Shown piece after piece: positions 1 through 6,556 of a stretch of 11,342 nucleotides of DNA (positions are counted from its first letter, which is position 1; every line of letters begins with the position of its first letter). The position numbers were made by a program, and so were the translations under genes. Source of the stretch: Caulobacterales bacterium (GTDB taxonomy: Bacteria > Pseudomonadota > Alphaproteobacteria > Caulobacterales > Caulobacteraceae); assembly GCA_947480815.1 (NCBI GenBank), contig CANKEA010000017.1:1-11342 (forward strand), read 5' to 3'. The notes under the pieces were generated by a model that worked only from the letters and a program-made list of their open reading frames with translations, ran no database searches and was not told the DNA's origin.

Positions 1-1109
1 CCAATCTCGGTGGCAATGAGCCTACCGTCCACCAGTTTGATCAGCCCGTCGGGCAACGCGTCCTGTAGCCTTGGCGACTGGGCCGTGAGTTTCAAGGGCC
101 CGAGTACGGCGAGCGGGACGCCGGCGTCGGTGCGAAGCCCCATCAACAGCCGCTCCTGCGCCACGGCGAGAGAATCGAGGCGCTCAGGCGAATCGAAGCC
201 CAGTCCGGTGGATGCAACGCCGGTGATGTAGTCGGCGACGCGCCGCCGCCCCTGGGTGGCGATGCGGCCATCCGCCAAGGTCAACCGACCGTGCGCACCG
301 GGGCCCACCCCGACGTAGTCCACGCCCTGCCAGTAGGCCAGGTTATGCCGCGAGCGTGCCGCCGCACCACGGGCGTGGTTGGACACTTCGTAGGCATCAA
401 AACCGGTCGCGGTGAGCACCGACTGTGTGACTTCGAACAGGTCGGCGGCCAAGTCGTTTGGTGGCGGCAAGACGGTTCCGCGCTGGGCGGCACGGGTCAG
501 GGCGGTGCCGTGTTCGAAGGTTAGCTGGTAGGGCGAGATGTGTTCGGCACCCAGCGCGGCGGCTAGGGTCAGCTCGGCCTGCCATGCCGCCGCCGTCTGG
601 CCGGGCAAGGCGTAGATCAGGTCAAATGAAACGCGCGGAAACGCGGCCAGACCAGCATCGATTGCGCCCCTGCCCTGCGCGGCGTCGTGGTTACGGCCCA
701 GGAACCGAAGCGCAGCGTCGTCCAGCGACTGCACCCCGAGCGAGAGGCGTGAAACGCCAAGGGCTGCAAACGCCGCAAAGCGCGCCGCCTCGGCATCTGT
801 AGGGTTAGCCTCCAGCGTGATTTCGATGTCGTCCGCGAGGGTCCAAAGCGCGCTGGCGCGCGCGATGATCGCCGCCGCCCACGCCGGTTGCATCAAAGAT
901 GGCGTGCCGCCGCCCAGGTAGATCGACGTCAGGCGACGCGGCCCGGTCAGGATCCGTTGCCCCTCCATATCCGCCAGGATCGCCTTGGCCAGAGTCTCTT
1001 GCACGGCTTGGCCGCGGTCGCGCACCACGTTGAAATCGCAATAGGGGCAGATGCGGGCGCAATAGGGCCAGTGCACATAGAGCGCTAGCGCCGGCGCGAG
1101 GTCATTCAA
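1..1109 (-). CDS. hemW: HemW, radical-SAM heme chaperone (HemN-like), 3' end cut by window edge
   Basis: Radical-SAM protein of the HemW/HemN family. HemW binds heme and is thought to deliver it to respiratory enzymes; it was long annotated as oxygen-independent coproporphyrinogen III oxidase. 369 residues are visible and the frame is still open at position 1; the family is usually about 380-400 residues, so only the last few are missing. The 4Fe-4S motif CxxxCxxC is C17, C21 and C24 within [15 protein letters not shown]. The SAM-contacting GGGTPS starts at residue 66 and the HNxxYW signature typical of HemW is at 255-260. The start is TTG at 1109-1107: an in-frame TGA lies just upstream and no ATG or GTG is available before the iron-sulfur motif. 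GAAGG lies 9 bases before the TTG. The TTG overlaps the end of rdgB (TTGAATGA), implying translational coupling. HemW rather than true HemN is inferred from the short N-terminus. Confidence 0.93.
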   Translation of the reverse strand, partial: MNDLAPALALYVHWPYCARICPYCDFNVVRDRGQAVQETLAKAILADMEGQRILTGPRRLTSIYLGGGTPSLMQPAWAAAIIARASALWTLADDIEITLEANPTDAEAARFAAFAALGVSRLSLGVQSLDDAALRFLGRNHDAAQGRGAIDAGLAAFPRVSFDLIYALPGQTAAAWQAELTLAAALGAEHISPYQLTFEHGTALTRAAQRGTVLPPPNDLAADLFEVTQSVLTATGFDAYEVSNHARGAAARSRHNLAYWQGVDYVGVGPGAHGRLTLADGRIATQGRRRVADYITGVASTGLGFDSPERLDSLAVAQERLLMGLRTDAGVPLAVLGPLKLTAQSPRLQDALPDGLIKLVDGRLIATEI

Positions 1110-1704
1110 ACAAAGCGGCCTTCAGCTTGGCGAAGGCCAGCGCCCGGTGGCTGATGCCGTCCTTATGCAGGGCTTCCATCTCGCCATAGGTCATCTCATA
1201 GCAGTTAGGCTGGAAGATCGGGTCGTAGCCAAAGCCGTGCGTGCCCCGACCTGGGAACACTAGCTCACCATGCACCAGGCCTTCGAAGGCCGCCACATCG
1301 CCATTGGGCCAGGCAACGGCAAGGGCACTGACAAACCAGGCGTGGCGGTCGCTTGATCCGCTGTCTGCGAGCTTGCGCTCCACCTCCGCCATGGCGGAGG
1401 TGAAGTCCTTTTCAGGACCCGCCCACCGGGCCGAATAGATTCCTGGGTCGCCATTCAGGGCCGCAACGCACAGGCCTGAATCGTCGGCAAGGGCAACGTG
1501 CCCGCTGGCGTTTGCGGCGGCGCGGGCTTTCAGGATCGCATTGCCCATGAAGGTGGATTCGGTCTCATCGGGCTCCGGCAAGCCCAAGGCACTGGCGGCC
1601 AGGAGCGTGAACCTGCCGTCAAGCAGGGCACCGATCTCCACAGCCTTGCCCGGATTGTGGGTCGCGGCGACAAGGGTCAGACCGGCGGGAAGCGACAGGG
1701 GCAT
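1102..1704 (-). CDS. rdgB: RdgB/HAM1 non-canonical purine NTP pyrophosphatase
   Basis: Hydrolyses dITP, dXTP and ITP to monophosphates, clearing deaminated purines from the nucleotide pool in the cytoplasm. With the ATG at 1704 the protein has 200 residues, the usual family length. Visible family motifs: THNPGK at 15-20 (nucleotide binding), TFxGNAxxKA at 51-60, DDSGL at 74-78 with the catalytic aspartate, YSARWAG at 90-96, GFGYDPIF at 157-164 and SHR at 185-187. A TTG at 1731 would add nine residues (MPIPCCEPA), but the conserved region begins right after the ATG, and a GTGAG lies 7 bases before the ATG, so I prefer the shorter form. The stop overlaps the TTG start of hemW. In many alphaproteobacteria rph (RNase PH) precedes rdgB; here a TetR regulator occupies that place. 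Confidence 0.94.
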   Translation of the reverse strand: MPLSLPAGLTLVAATHNPGKAVEIGALLDGRFTLLAASALGLPEPDETESTFMGNAILKARAAANASGHVALADDSGLCVAALNGDPGIYSARWAGPEKDFTSAMAEVERKLADSGSSDRHAWFVSALAVAWPNGDVAAFEGLVHGELVFPGRGTHGFGYDPIFQPNCYEMTYGEMEALHKDGISHRALAFAKLKAALFE

Positions 1705-1749
1705 GGCGGGCTCACAGCAAGGGATCGGCAATCCCTACAGCATCAGCCT

Positions 1750-2403
1750 CTAGTCCGGCCAGATATCCGACACGTCACCCTTGCGGTTCAGCACATGAAC
1801 CACGCGCTTCAACATCTCGATCAGACGCTTAGCGCGGACCTCGCTGTTATAGGTCAGGTCAGCGTTGGCGAGGCCCTCAAGCAGAAAACGCGCCATGTCG
1901 CGCGCGGCCTGGCTGCGGGGTGTCGACCCTGGCTGGAACAGCGCCATGACCGATTCCGGCTCTGCACGATCGAAAGCGGCATTGGCCTCGGCCAAGCGCT
2001 CACTCACCATCGGATCGGTGCGGGCCGCCGCATGCAGCTCGCGCAAGGCGATGACGGGCGGGGAATGAAGCAGGCGCCAATAGGCATCGATAGCGTGTTC
2101 GGCCACGTCAGCTCCGGGCGCCCGCGCGCGTGCGGCGTCGGCGAAAAGGGCGTCAGACTGAGCCGAAAAGTGCTCCACCAGACCGGCCACGAGGCTCTCG
2201 CGCGTTGGAAAATGGTAGAGCATCGCCCCGCGGGTCAGGCCGGCAGCCTCGGCGATCACCGCGTTGTTGGCCGCCGAATAGCCGATCTCGCGGATCAGGC
2301 GCGCGGCGTGGTCAAGGATTCGGGTACGGGTTCTTCGCGACTTAGGCGTGTCTTTCGCCGGTCGAGGAGCGGGAGGCAGCAATGGCCGAAGCGGTTGGAC
2401 CAT
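1750..2403 (-). CDS. TetR/AcrR-family transcriptional regulator
   Basis: One-component repressor of the TetR family: an N-terminal DNA-binding domain and a ligand-binding helical C-terminal domain. The helix-turn-helix spans about residues 46-65 and ends in the characteristic GLTRGAMLYHFPTRESL. The first 20 residues are proline-rich and basic and precede the domain. The length of 217 residues is normal. Two ATGs lie two codons apart (2409 and 2403). AAGGG directly abuts the first but lies 6 bases before the second, so the second is the better start. The C-terminal domain gives no ligand hint. The gene is divergent from the glycosyltransferase at 2640 across about 230 bases and lies 45 bases before the rdgB ATG on the same strand. 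It may therefore regulate itself, the glycosyltransferase or both; this is inference from position only. Confidence 0.9.
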   Translation of the reverse strand: MVQPLRPLLPPAPRPAKDTPKSRRTRTRILDHAARLIREIGYSAANNAVIAEAAGLTRGAMLYHFPTRESLVAGLVEHFSAQSDALFADAARARAPGADVAEHAIDAYWRLLHSPPVIALRELHAAARTDPMVSERLAEANAAFDRAEPESVMALFQPGSTPRSQAARDMARFLLEGLANADLTYNSEVRAKRLIEMLKRVVHVLNRKGDVSDIWPD

Positions 2404-2457
2404 CCTCATCCCTTAGGCGGCCCCTTGCTGCGATACAACAAACGCGGTCGCACGAAG

Positions 2458-2536
2458 AACAATCTTCAGTGACAGTGCCTAAAGCGAGGGCGTTACGCTC
2501 GCCAAGGCTGCACTTTCGCCCTATAACAATCTTGTT
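2458..2536. promoter_or_regulatory. Candidate operator repeats between tetR and the glycosyltransferase gene
   Basis: The nine bases AACAATCTT occur twice in this divergent intergenic region, at 2458-2466 and 2525-2533. The second copy extends into the short palindrome AACAA-TC-TTGTT (2525-2536). TetR proteins usually bind short palindromes next to their own gene, so these are candidate sites, but the symmetry is modest and chance is not excluded. The rest of 2410-2639 shows no clear promoter boxes to my eye. Confidence 0.2.
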
Positions 2537-2639
2537 TTCGCGCCTCGAAGACCCGCTTCCGCAACGAGCTCGTGCTGAGACTTCGTACTCGAAATTCTGT
2601 TACCGCCGCAAAATTCGCCCACGATAAGGCGGAGGGCTG

Positions 2640-3731
2640 ATGCGCGTGCTGCTCGCAACCGACGCGTGGGAGCCGCAGGTCAACGGCGTGGTCCGCACCC
2701 TAAGCCGCGTGGTGGCTGAACTCCGCGCGATGGGCCATGAGGTTGAACTGGTGAGCCCAAACCAGTTCACGACTGTGCCCCTGCCGACCTATCCAGAAAT
2801 CAAGCTGGCGCTGGGTGCCTATGAGTCCATGCAGGACCGCTTCAAGGCCTTCGAACCAGAAGCCATTCATATCGCCACTGAGGGGCCGCTGGGCCTGGCG
2901 GCGCGGCGCATCTGCGTGGAATGGAAGCTGCCATTCACAACTAGCTACCACACCCGCTTCCCGGAATACGTCAGCGCTCGCCTGCCGCTGCCGCTGGCGG
3001 CCGGTTACAGCTATATGAAGTGGTTCCACAAGCCGTCGGGTCGATTGATGGTGGCCACCCCGACCATGCGAGACGAACTAATCAAGCACGGCTTTCGCAA
3101 CATCTCGCCTTGGTCGCGCGGCGTCGACACTGATGTGTTCAAGCCGAGGGCCACAAATGAGCCTGATGTCTATGAGGGCCTAGCCCGGCCGATCTGGCTC
3201 AATGTCGGTCGGGTGGCGGTCGAAAAGAACATCGAAGCCTTCCTCAGCACCGACATGCCCGGCACCAAGGTGGTGGTCGGCGACGGGCCGCAGCGCGAGG
3301 AGCTGGAAGCTAAATATCCCAATGTGGTGTTCCGTGGTGCACGGTTCGGTGACGAACTGGCCGCCCATTTCGCCTGCGCTGACGTTTTCTGCTTCCCGTC
3401 CCTGACCGACACCTTCGGCCTGGTCATTCTAGAGGCCATGGCGGCCGGCCTGCCGGTTGCGGCGTTCCCTGCCCCCGGCCCCATCGACATTATCCCGGGT
3501 TCCAACGCAGGTGCATTGGCCAAGACCCAGACCGAAGGGCTGCGCGAGGCCTGTATGGCTTGCCTCGACATCGACAAGGCGGGCGTGCGGCGCTTTGCCG
3601 AACGCTTTTCCTGGCGCGCCTGCGCCGAGCAGTTCTTGAAAAACCTAGAACCCTATCCCGAGCCCGCCAAGACACGGTTATGGCGCAGATTACGTCGCCT
3701 GACACGGCTCCGGCGGAAACCGGCGGCCTAG
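2640..3731 (+). CDS. GT4-family glycosyltransferase (MgtA/SQD2-like, probable glycolipid synthesis)
   Basis: Retaining glycosyltransferase with the GT-B fold, family GT4, 363 residues. The N-terminal acceptor domain has the TDAWEPQVNGVVRTL segment (residues 7-21), in which NGV marks the sugar-nucleotide loop, and TSYHTRFPEY near residue 100. The C-terminal donor domain has LNVGRVAVEKN, VVVGDGP, and FPSLTDTFGLVILEAMA. In that last segment the usual E-x7-E pair reads D257 and E265, as in the MgtA/SQD2 subgroup, which transfers mannose, glucuronate, glucose or sulfoquinovose to lipids. No membrane span is evident; the basic C-terminus (RLWRRLRRLTRLRRK) would suit peripheral membrane attachment. 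The start is supported by GGAGG shortly before the ATG. It ends tail-to-tail with phnE in the shared tetramer CTAG. Donor and acceptor cannot be read from sequence. Confidence 0.9.
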   Translation: MRVLLATDAWEPQVNGVVRTLSRVVAELRAMGHEVELVSPNQFTTVPLPTYPEIKLALGAYESMQDRFKAFEPEAIHIATEGPLGLAARRICVEWKLPFTTSYHTRFPEYVSARLPLPLAAGYSYMKWFHKPSGRLMVATPTMRDELIKHGFRNISPWSRGVDTDVFKPRATNEPDVYEGLARPIWLNVGRVAVEKNIEAFLSTDMPGTKVVVGDGPQREELEAKYPNVVFRGARFGDELAAHFACADVFCFPSLTDTFGLVILEAMAAGLPVAAFPAPGPIDIIPGSNAGALAKTQTEGLREACMACLDIDKAGVRRFAERFSWRACAEQFLKNLEPYPEPAKTRLWRRLRRLTRLRRKPAA

Positions 3732-4543
3732 AGTAGGCGGGATCGGATTGCCTGGCTGAGCAGGTCGATCAGGCTCACCGCCACCACGATCACCACCACG
3801 ATGGCCGTGGTCTGGCGATAATTGAAGGCGTTAAGGCTATCATACAGCACTTGGCCGATGCCGCCGGCGCCGATCAGCCCCAGCACGGTGGCGCTGCGCG
3901 AATTGCTCTCGAACCGGTACAGCGAATAGCTGGTCCATAGGGGAGCCACCTGAGGGATTACGCCCCAGACGATCTCCTGCAGCGGGGCGGCCCCGGTGGC
4001 ACGCACACCTTCGACCGGTCCCGTGTCGATCGACTCCACCGCCTCGGAAAACAACTTGGCAAGCACCGCTCCGGTATTGACCATGATCGCAATCACGCCC
4101 GCCAGCGGCCCCAAGCCCACGGCGGTGATAAACACCATGCCAACCACCAGGTCAGGAATAGAGCGCTGGATGTCCATGAGACGGCGCATCGGCTGCTGAA
4201 TCCACATCGGGGTGATGTTCTTGGCGCAGAGCAGGCCGAATGGAACGGCGATCAGGATGGCCAGGACCGTGCCCCAGAGGGCGATCTGGATCGTCAGCCA
4301 CATCTGGGCGACGTAGACCTTCCATAGGATGAAGTCAGGGTGGATGAAGGCCACACCCAGCTGGCGCATATTGCCGCTGTTGGTCACCACACGCCCGATA
4401 TTGCCCAGGTCTACCGCCTTGATACTGCCGGCCAGCAACAGGGCCGCCACCGCCAGCAACAGGGTGTTGATGAGCCTCTGGCCCAGGGGCGTCTGTGGCG
4501 GCGGCGGAATCGTCGCAGCGGCCGGCAGCGGCGATGCAGCCAT
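3728..4543 (-). CDS. phnE: PhnE, phosphonate ABC transporter permease
   Basis: Integral inner-membrane permease of the phosphonate/phosphite-type ABC importer, 271 residues. Hydrophobic segments are visible at about 24-41, 83-105, 130-155 and near the C-terminus (about 241-262), with a further one probable around 210-235. The cytoplasmic EAA coupling loop that contacts the PhnC ATPase is EGVRATGAAPLQEIVWGVIP, with E178 and G184. RSIPDLVVG and LGLIGAGGIGQ are typical PhnE segments. The ATG overlaps the phnD stop as TGATG, indicating translational coupling. The stop TAG lies inside CTAG at 3728-3731, which also carries the stop of the convergent glycosyltransferase gene. The N-terminal 22 residues are Pro/Ala-rich and poorly conserved in appearance. 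Confidence 0.94.
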   Translation of the reverse strand: MAASPLPAAATIPPPPQTPLGQRLINTLLLAVAALLLAGSIKAVDLGNIGRVVTNSGNMRQLGVAFIHPDFILWKVYVAQMWLTIQIALWGTVLAILIAVPFGLLCAKNITPMWIQQPMRRLMDIQRSIPDLVVGMVFITAVGLGPLAGVIAIMVNTGAVLAKLFSEAVESIDTGPVEGVRATGAAPLQEIVWGVIPQVAPLWTSYSLYRFESNSRSATVLGLIGAGGIGQVLYDSLNAFNYRQTTAIVVVIVVAVSLIDLLSQAIRSRLL

Positions 4544-5496
4544 CAGGGGGCCTTCGGTGCCGTGGTTTTGGCAGGGGCTGCGGGTGCATTGACCGCGTCA
4601 GCGACTTTTTTCAGCTCGATCACGGGGCCCAGATAGCTATCGTCCGCGGCGTCGAAGCGGCTGTACTTCAAGGTCGCCATGACTTGGCGCTGATGGTCGC
4701 CCTCCGGACCGGTAGACTTGCCGTAGCCGATAAAGAAGTCACGCAACTTCGCCTGGACCGCTGGATCGAGATCCTTGCGGTACAGCATGGCGGACTCCGG
4801 GATATCCGGCGAAGTCCAGATCACCTCCGTCTTGGCCACCGCTGCCTGCGCCTCGGGTGTGCCGCTACGATAGAAGGCCAAGCCGGTTGAATTGTTGGTT
4901 GCCGCATCGACGAGCCCGTTGGCCACGGCCAACATATTGGGTTGGTGCTGCGCCGAGCGCACGGTCTTGAAACAGTCCTGCGGCGTTACATTGAGCGGTT
5001 TAAACAGGAACGCCAGCGGGGCCAGGGTGCCGGTGGTTGACTGCGGATCGCCGATCCCGAAGTTCAGGGTCTTGTCGCATTTCATCAGCCTATCGATCGT
5101 GAGGCCGCTACCCTTCTTGACCAGGATAACCGAATTATAGGTGCCGACCCCCGTATCCAGGATGGTGCGCGCGAACACCGTCGCATCGGCGCGTTGGATC
5201 GCCTCCACCGCCGGCAGGGCCGAGAACCAGGCCACCTGGGTCTGGTTGGCCGCCATGGCCTGAATCAGCACCGTATAGTTAGGGGCAATGAACAGCTTGA
5301 CCTTGAGGCCAGTCTGTTTTTGCAGGTCGTCGATCAGCGGCTGCCAATAACCGGTCATCGAGGCCCCATCCTGTGCCGACAGCACGGAGAATTGTAGCTC
5401 GGCCGGCGTGGTGGATTCCGGCTGGAGCTTGCCGCAACTGGCCAGCAAGGTGAGGGCGGCAAGCGCGGCGACGGACGCAAAACGGCGCGAAATCAT
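4543..5496 (-). CDS. phnD: PhnD, phosphonate ABC transporter substrate-binding lipoprotein
   Basis: Periplasmic binding protein that captures the substrate and presents it to PhnE, 317 residues. The N-terminus has a short basic region (MISRR), a hydrophobic stretch and the lipobox LLASC with the lipidated Cys at residue 21, so it is probably a membrane-anchored lipoprotein rather than a free periplasmic protein. The PhnD fold is indicated by NYTVLIQAMAANQTQVAWFS in the first lobe and by YNSVILVKKGS and DPQSTTGTLAP, whose Ser/Thr residues would bind the phosphonate or phosphite oxygens. The C-terminal 20 residues are a low-complexity Ala/Pro/Lys tail. It starts as ATGA overlapping the phnC stop and ends overlapping the phnE start. 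Specificity among phosphonate, phosphite, methylphosphonate and phosphate cannot be decided from sequence alone. Confidence 0.93.
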   Translation of the reverse strand: MISRRFASVAALAALTLLASCGKLQPESTTPAELQFSVLSAQDGASMTGYWQPLIDDLQKQTGLKVKLFIAPNYTVLIQAMAANQTQVAWFSALPAVEAIQRADATVFARTILDTGVGTYNSVILVKKGSGLTIDRLMKCDKTLNFGIGDPQSTTGTLAPLAFLFKPLNVTPQDCFKTVRSAQHQPNMLAVANGLVDAATNNSTGLAFYRSGTPEAQAAVAKTEVIWTSPDIPESAMLYRKDLDPAVQAKLRDFFIGYGKSTGPEGDHQRQVMATLKYSRFDAADDSYLGPVIELKKVADAVNAPAAPAKTTAPKAP

Positions 5497-6305
5497 TGCG
5501 GGGGTCCTTCCCAGAAGACGTCTTCGAACTCGGGTCCGTAGATGTCGATGAGCTTTGGTTTATCGAGGCCCGAAGCAGGTCCGTCATAAACCTTGGCCCC
5601 GGCCTTGAGCGCCACGACGCGGTCACAATAGCGCAGGGCGTAGTCGACCTGGTGCAGGGTGACCAAAACAGTCAGGCCATCGGTCCGGTTCAGATCGCGG
5701 AGCAGTTCCATCACCTTGCGGGCCGAGACGGGATCGAGCGAGGCCACCGGCTCGTCGGCGAGGATGATTTTGGCCTTCTGCACCAGAGCGCGCGCTATGG
5801 CACCGCGCTGCTGCTGGCCGCCGCTCAGGGTATTGGCCCGTTGGGCGGCGTAGTCTGCCACGCCAACGCGGGCCAGAGCCGCCATGGCCGCAGTCTGGGT
5901 TTCCATCGGCCAGGCCCCCAATAGGCCGCGCCAGAACGGTATGCGGCCGAGAGAGCCAAGCGCCACATTGCTGAACAGGCTGAGACGACCGACAAGATTG
6001 AACTGTTGGAAGATGAAGCCGATGCGGATGCGCACGTCACGCACCTTGTCGCTCACCCGACCCTTTGACTGAACCGCGGCCCCAAAGGCCTCGATCATAC
6101 CGACCTCCCCGTCTGCCTTGGGTGAAGCGTCGAGCGGCACCAGGCCGGTGATCGAACGCAGCAGGGTGGACTTGCCAGAACCCGACGGCCCGATAAGCGC
6201 GATCATCTCACCGCGCGCCACCTCGATGGTCACCCGGTCGAGCGCCAGGCGCTGCCCGAAGGACTTGGAAACGGCGCGGATGGAAAGGACTGATGCGACT
6301 GTCAT
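5493..6305 (-). CDS. phnC: PhnC, phosphonate ABC transporter ATP-binding protein
   Basis: Cytoplasmic ATPase that powers PhnD/PhnE uptake, 270 residues. All nucleotide-binding motifs are intact: Walker A GPSGSGKST at 39-47, Q-loop Q100 (FIFQQFNLV), ABC signature LSGGQQQRGAIARAL from 160, Walker B IILADEP with D184 and E185, D-loop SLDP and H-loop H217 (VTLHQVDYA). The Q-loop context and the LFSNVALGSLGR segment are typical of PhnC. It is first in a phnC-phnD-phnE operon with overlapping junctions (ATGA, TGATG). No good Shine-Dalgarno is seen upstream of the ATG (CTGAAAACTCCACATG), which may mean weak or short-leader initiation. No C-P lyase (phnG-M), phnX/phnW or ptxD gene is in this window, so the fate of the imported compound is not shown. 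Confidence 0.95.
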   Translation of the reverse strand: MTVASVLSIRAVSKSFGQRLALDRVTIEVARGEMIALIGPSGSGKSTLLRSITGLVPLDASPKADGEVGMIEAFGAAVQSKGRVSDKVRDVRIRIGFIFQQFNLVGRLSLFSNVALGSLGRIPFWRGLLGAWPMETQTAAMAALARVGVADYAAQRANTLSGGQQQRGAIARALVQKAKIILADEPVASLDPVSARKVMELLRDLNRTDGLTVLVTLHQVDYALRYCDRVVALKAGAKVYDGPASGLDKPKLIDIYGPEFEDVFWEGPPQ

Positions 6306-6556
6306 GTGGAGTTTTCAGGCTGAAGTCCTATCAGAACTGCGGCCCACACAAAGCCCACCATTGCTCTTGATCCAAAAAAGTTTTTCGACCGGCCGCGCAG
6401 CCAACAGGACCAAGGGTTTTCGGGGCTGAAACTGTCACAACAAAAAACTTTACACAGGGGATCAAAGACCTTATTTCCCCCGCTCCCGGCGGACCCCGTG
6501 TCCATCTGCGCTGCTAACGCCGGACTTGGTTCAACAATCCTTGGGGGTTACGTGAA
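6306..6556. promoter_or_regulatory. Divergent promoter region of phnCDE and ornithine decarboxylase; possible RNA leader
   Basis: A 251-base non-coding stretch between divergent genes, with AT-rich patches unlike its surroundings. It must hold the promoter of each side. AAAGTTTTT at 6377-6385 and AAAAACTTT at 6443-6451 are a perfect 9-base inverted repeat 57 bases apart, which could pair in a transcript reading towards the decarboxylase. A CTGTCAC half-site resembling a Pho-box half lies at 6432-6438, but no second half follows at the expected 11-base step. Alphaproteobacterial ornithine decarboxylase genes are known to carry a structured leader (the speF RNA element); I cannot confirm that motif by eye. 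GGGGG at 6543-6547 is the likely ribosome binding site for the TTG at 6557. Confidence 0.4.

Noticed and set aside
1498..2472. 324-residue plus-strand open frame opposite rdgB and tetR
   Set aside because: It is antisense to two genes with clear family motifs; its sequence shows no domain and is rich in Arg, Gln and Gly, as expected of a shadow frame in GC-rich DNA.
2493..2513. Imperfect stem GCGAGGGCG/CGCTCGC upstream of the glycosyltransferase as an RNA switch
   Set aside because: It needs a bulge and has a three-base loop, with no partner structure or T-run; expected by chance at this GC content.
6432..6454. Pho-box-like CTGTCAC followed by CTTTACA upstream of the decarboxylase and phnC
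   Set aside because: The two half-like words start 16 bases apart rather than the expected 11, and only the first resembles the consensus; I would not call a PhoB site.
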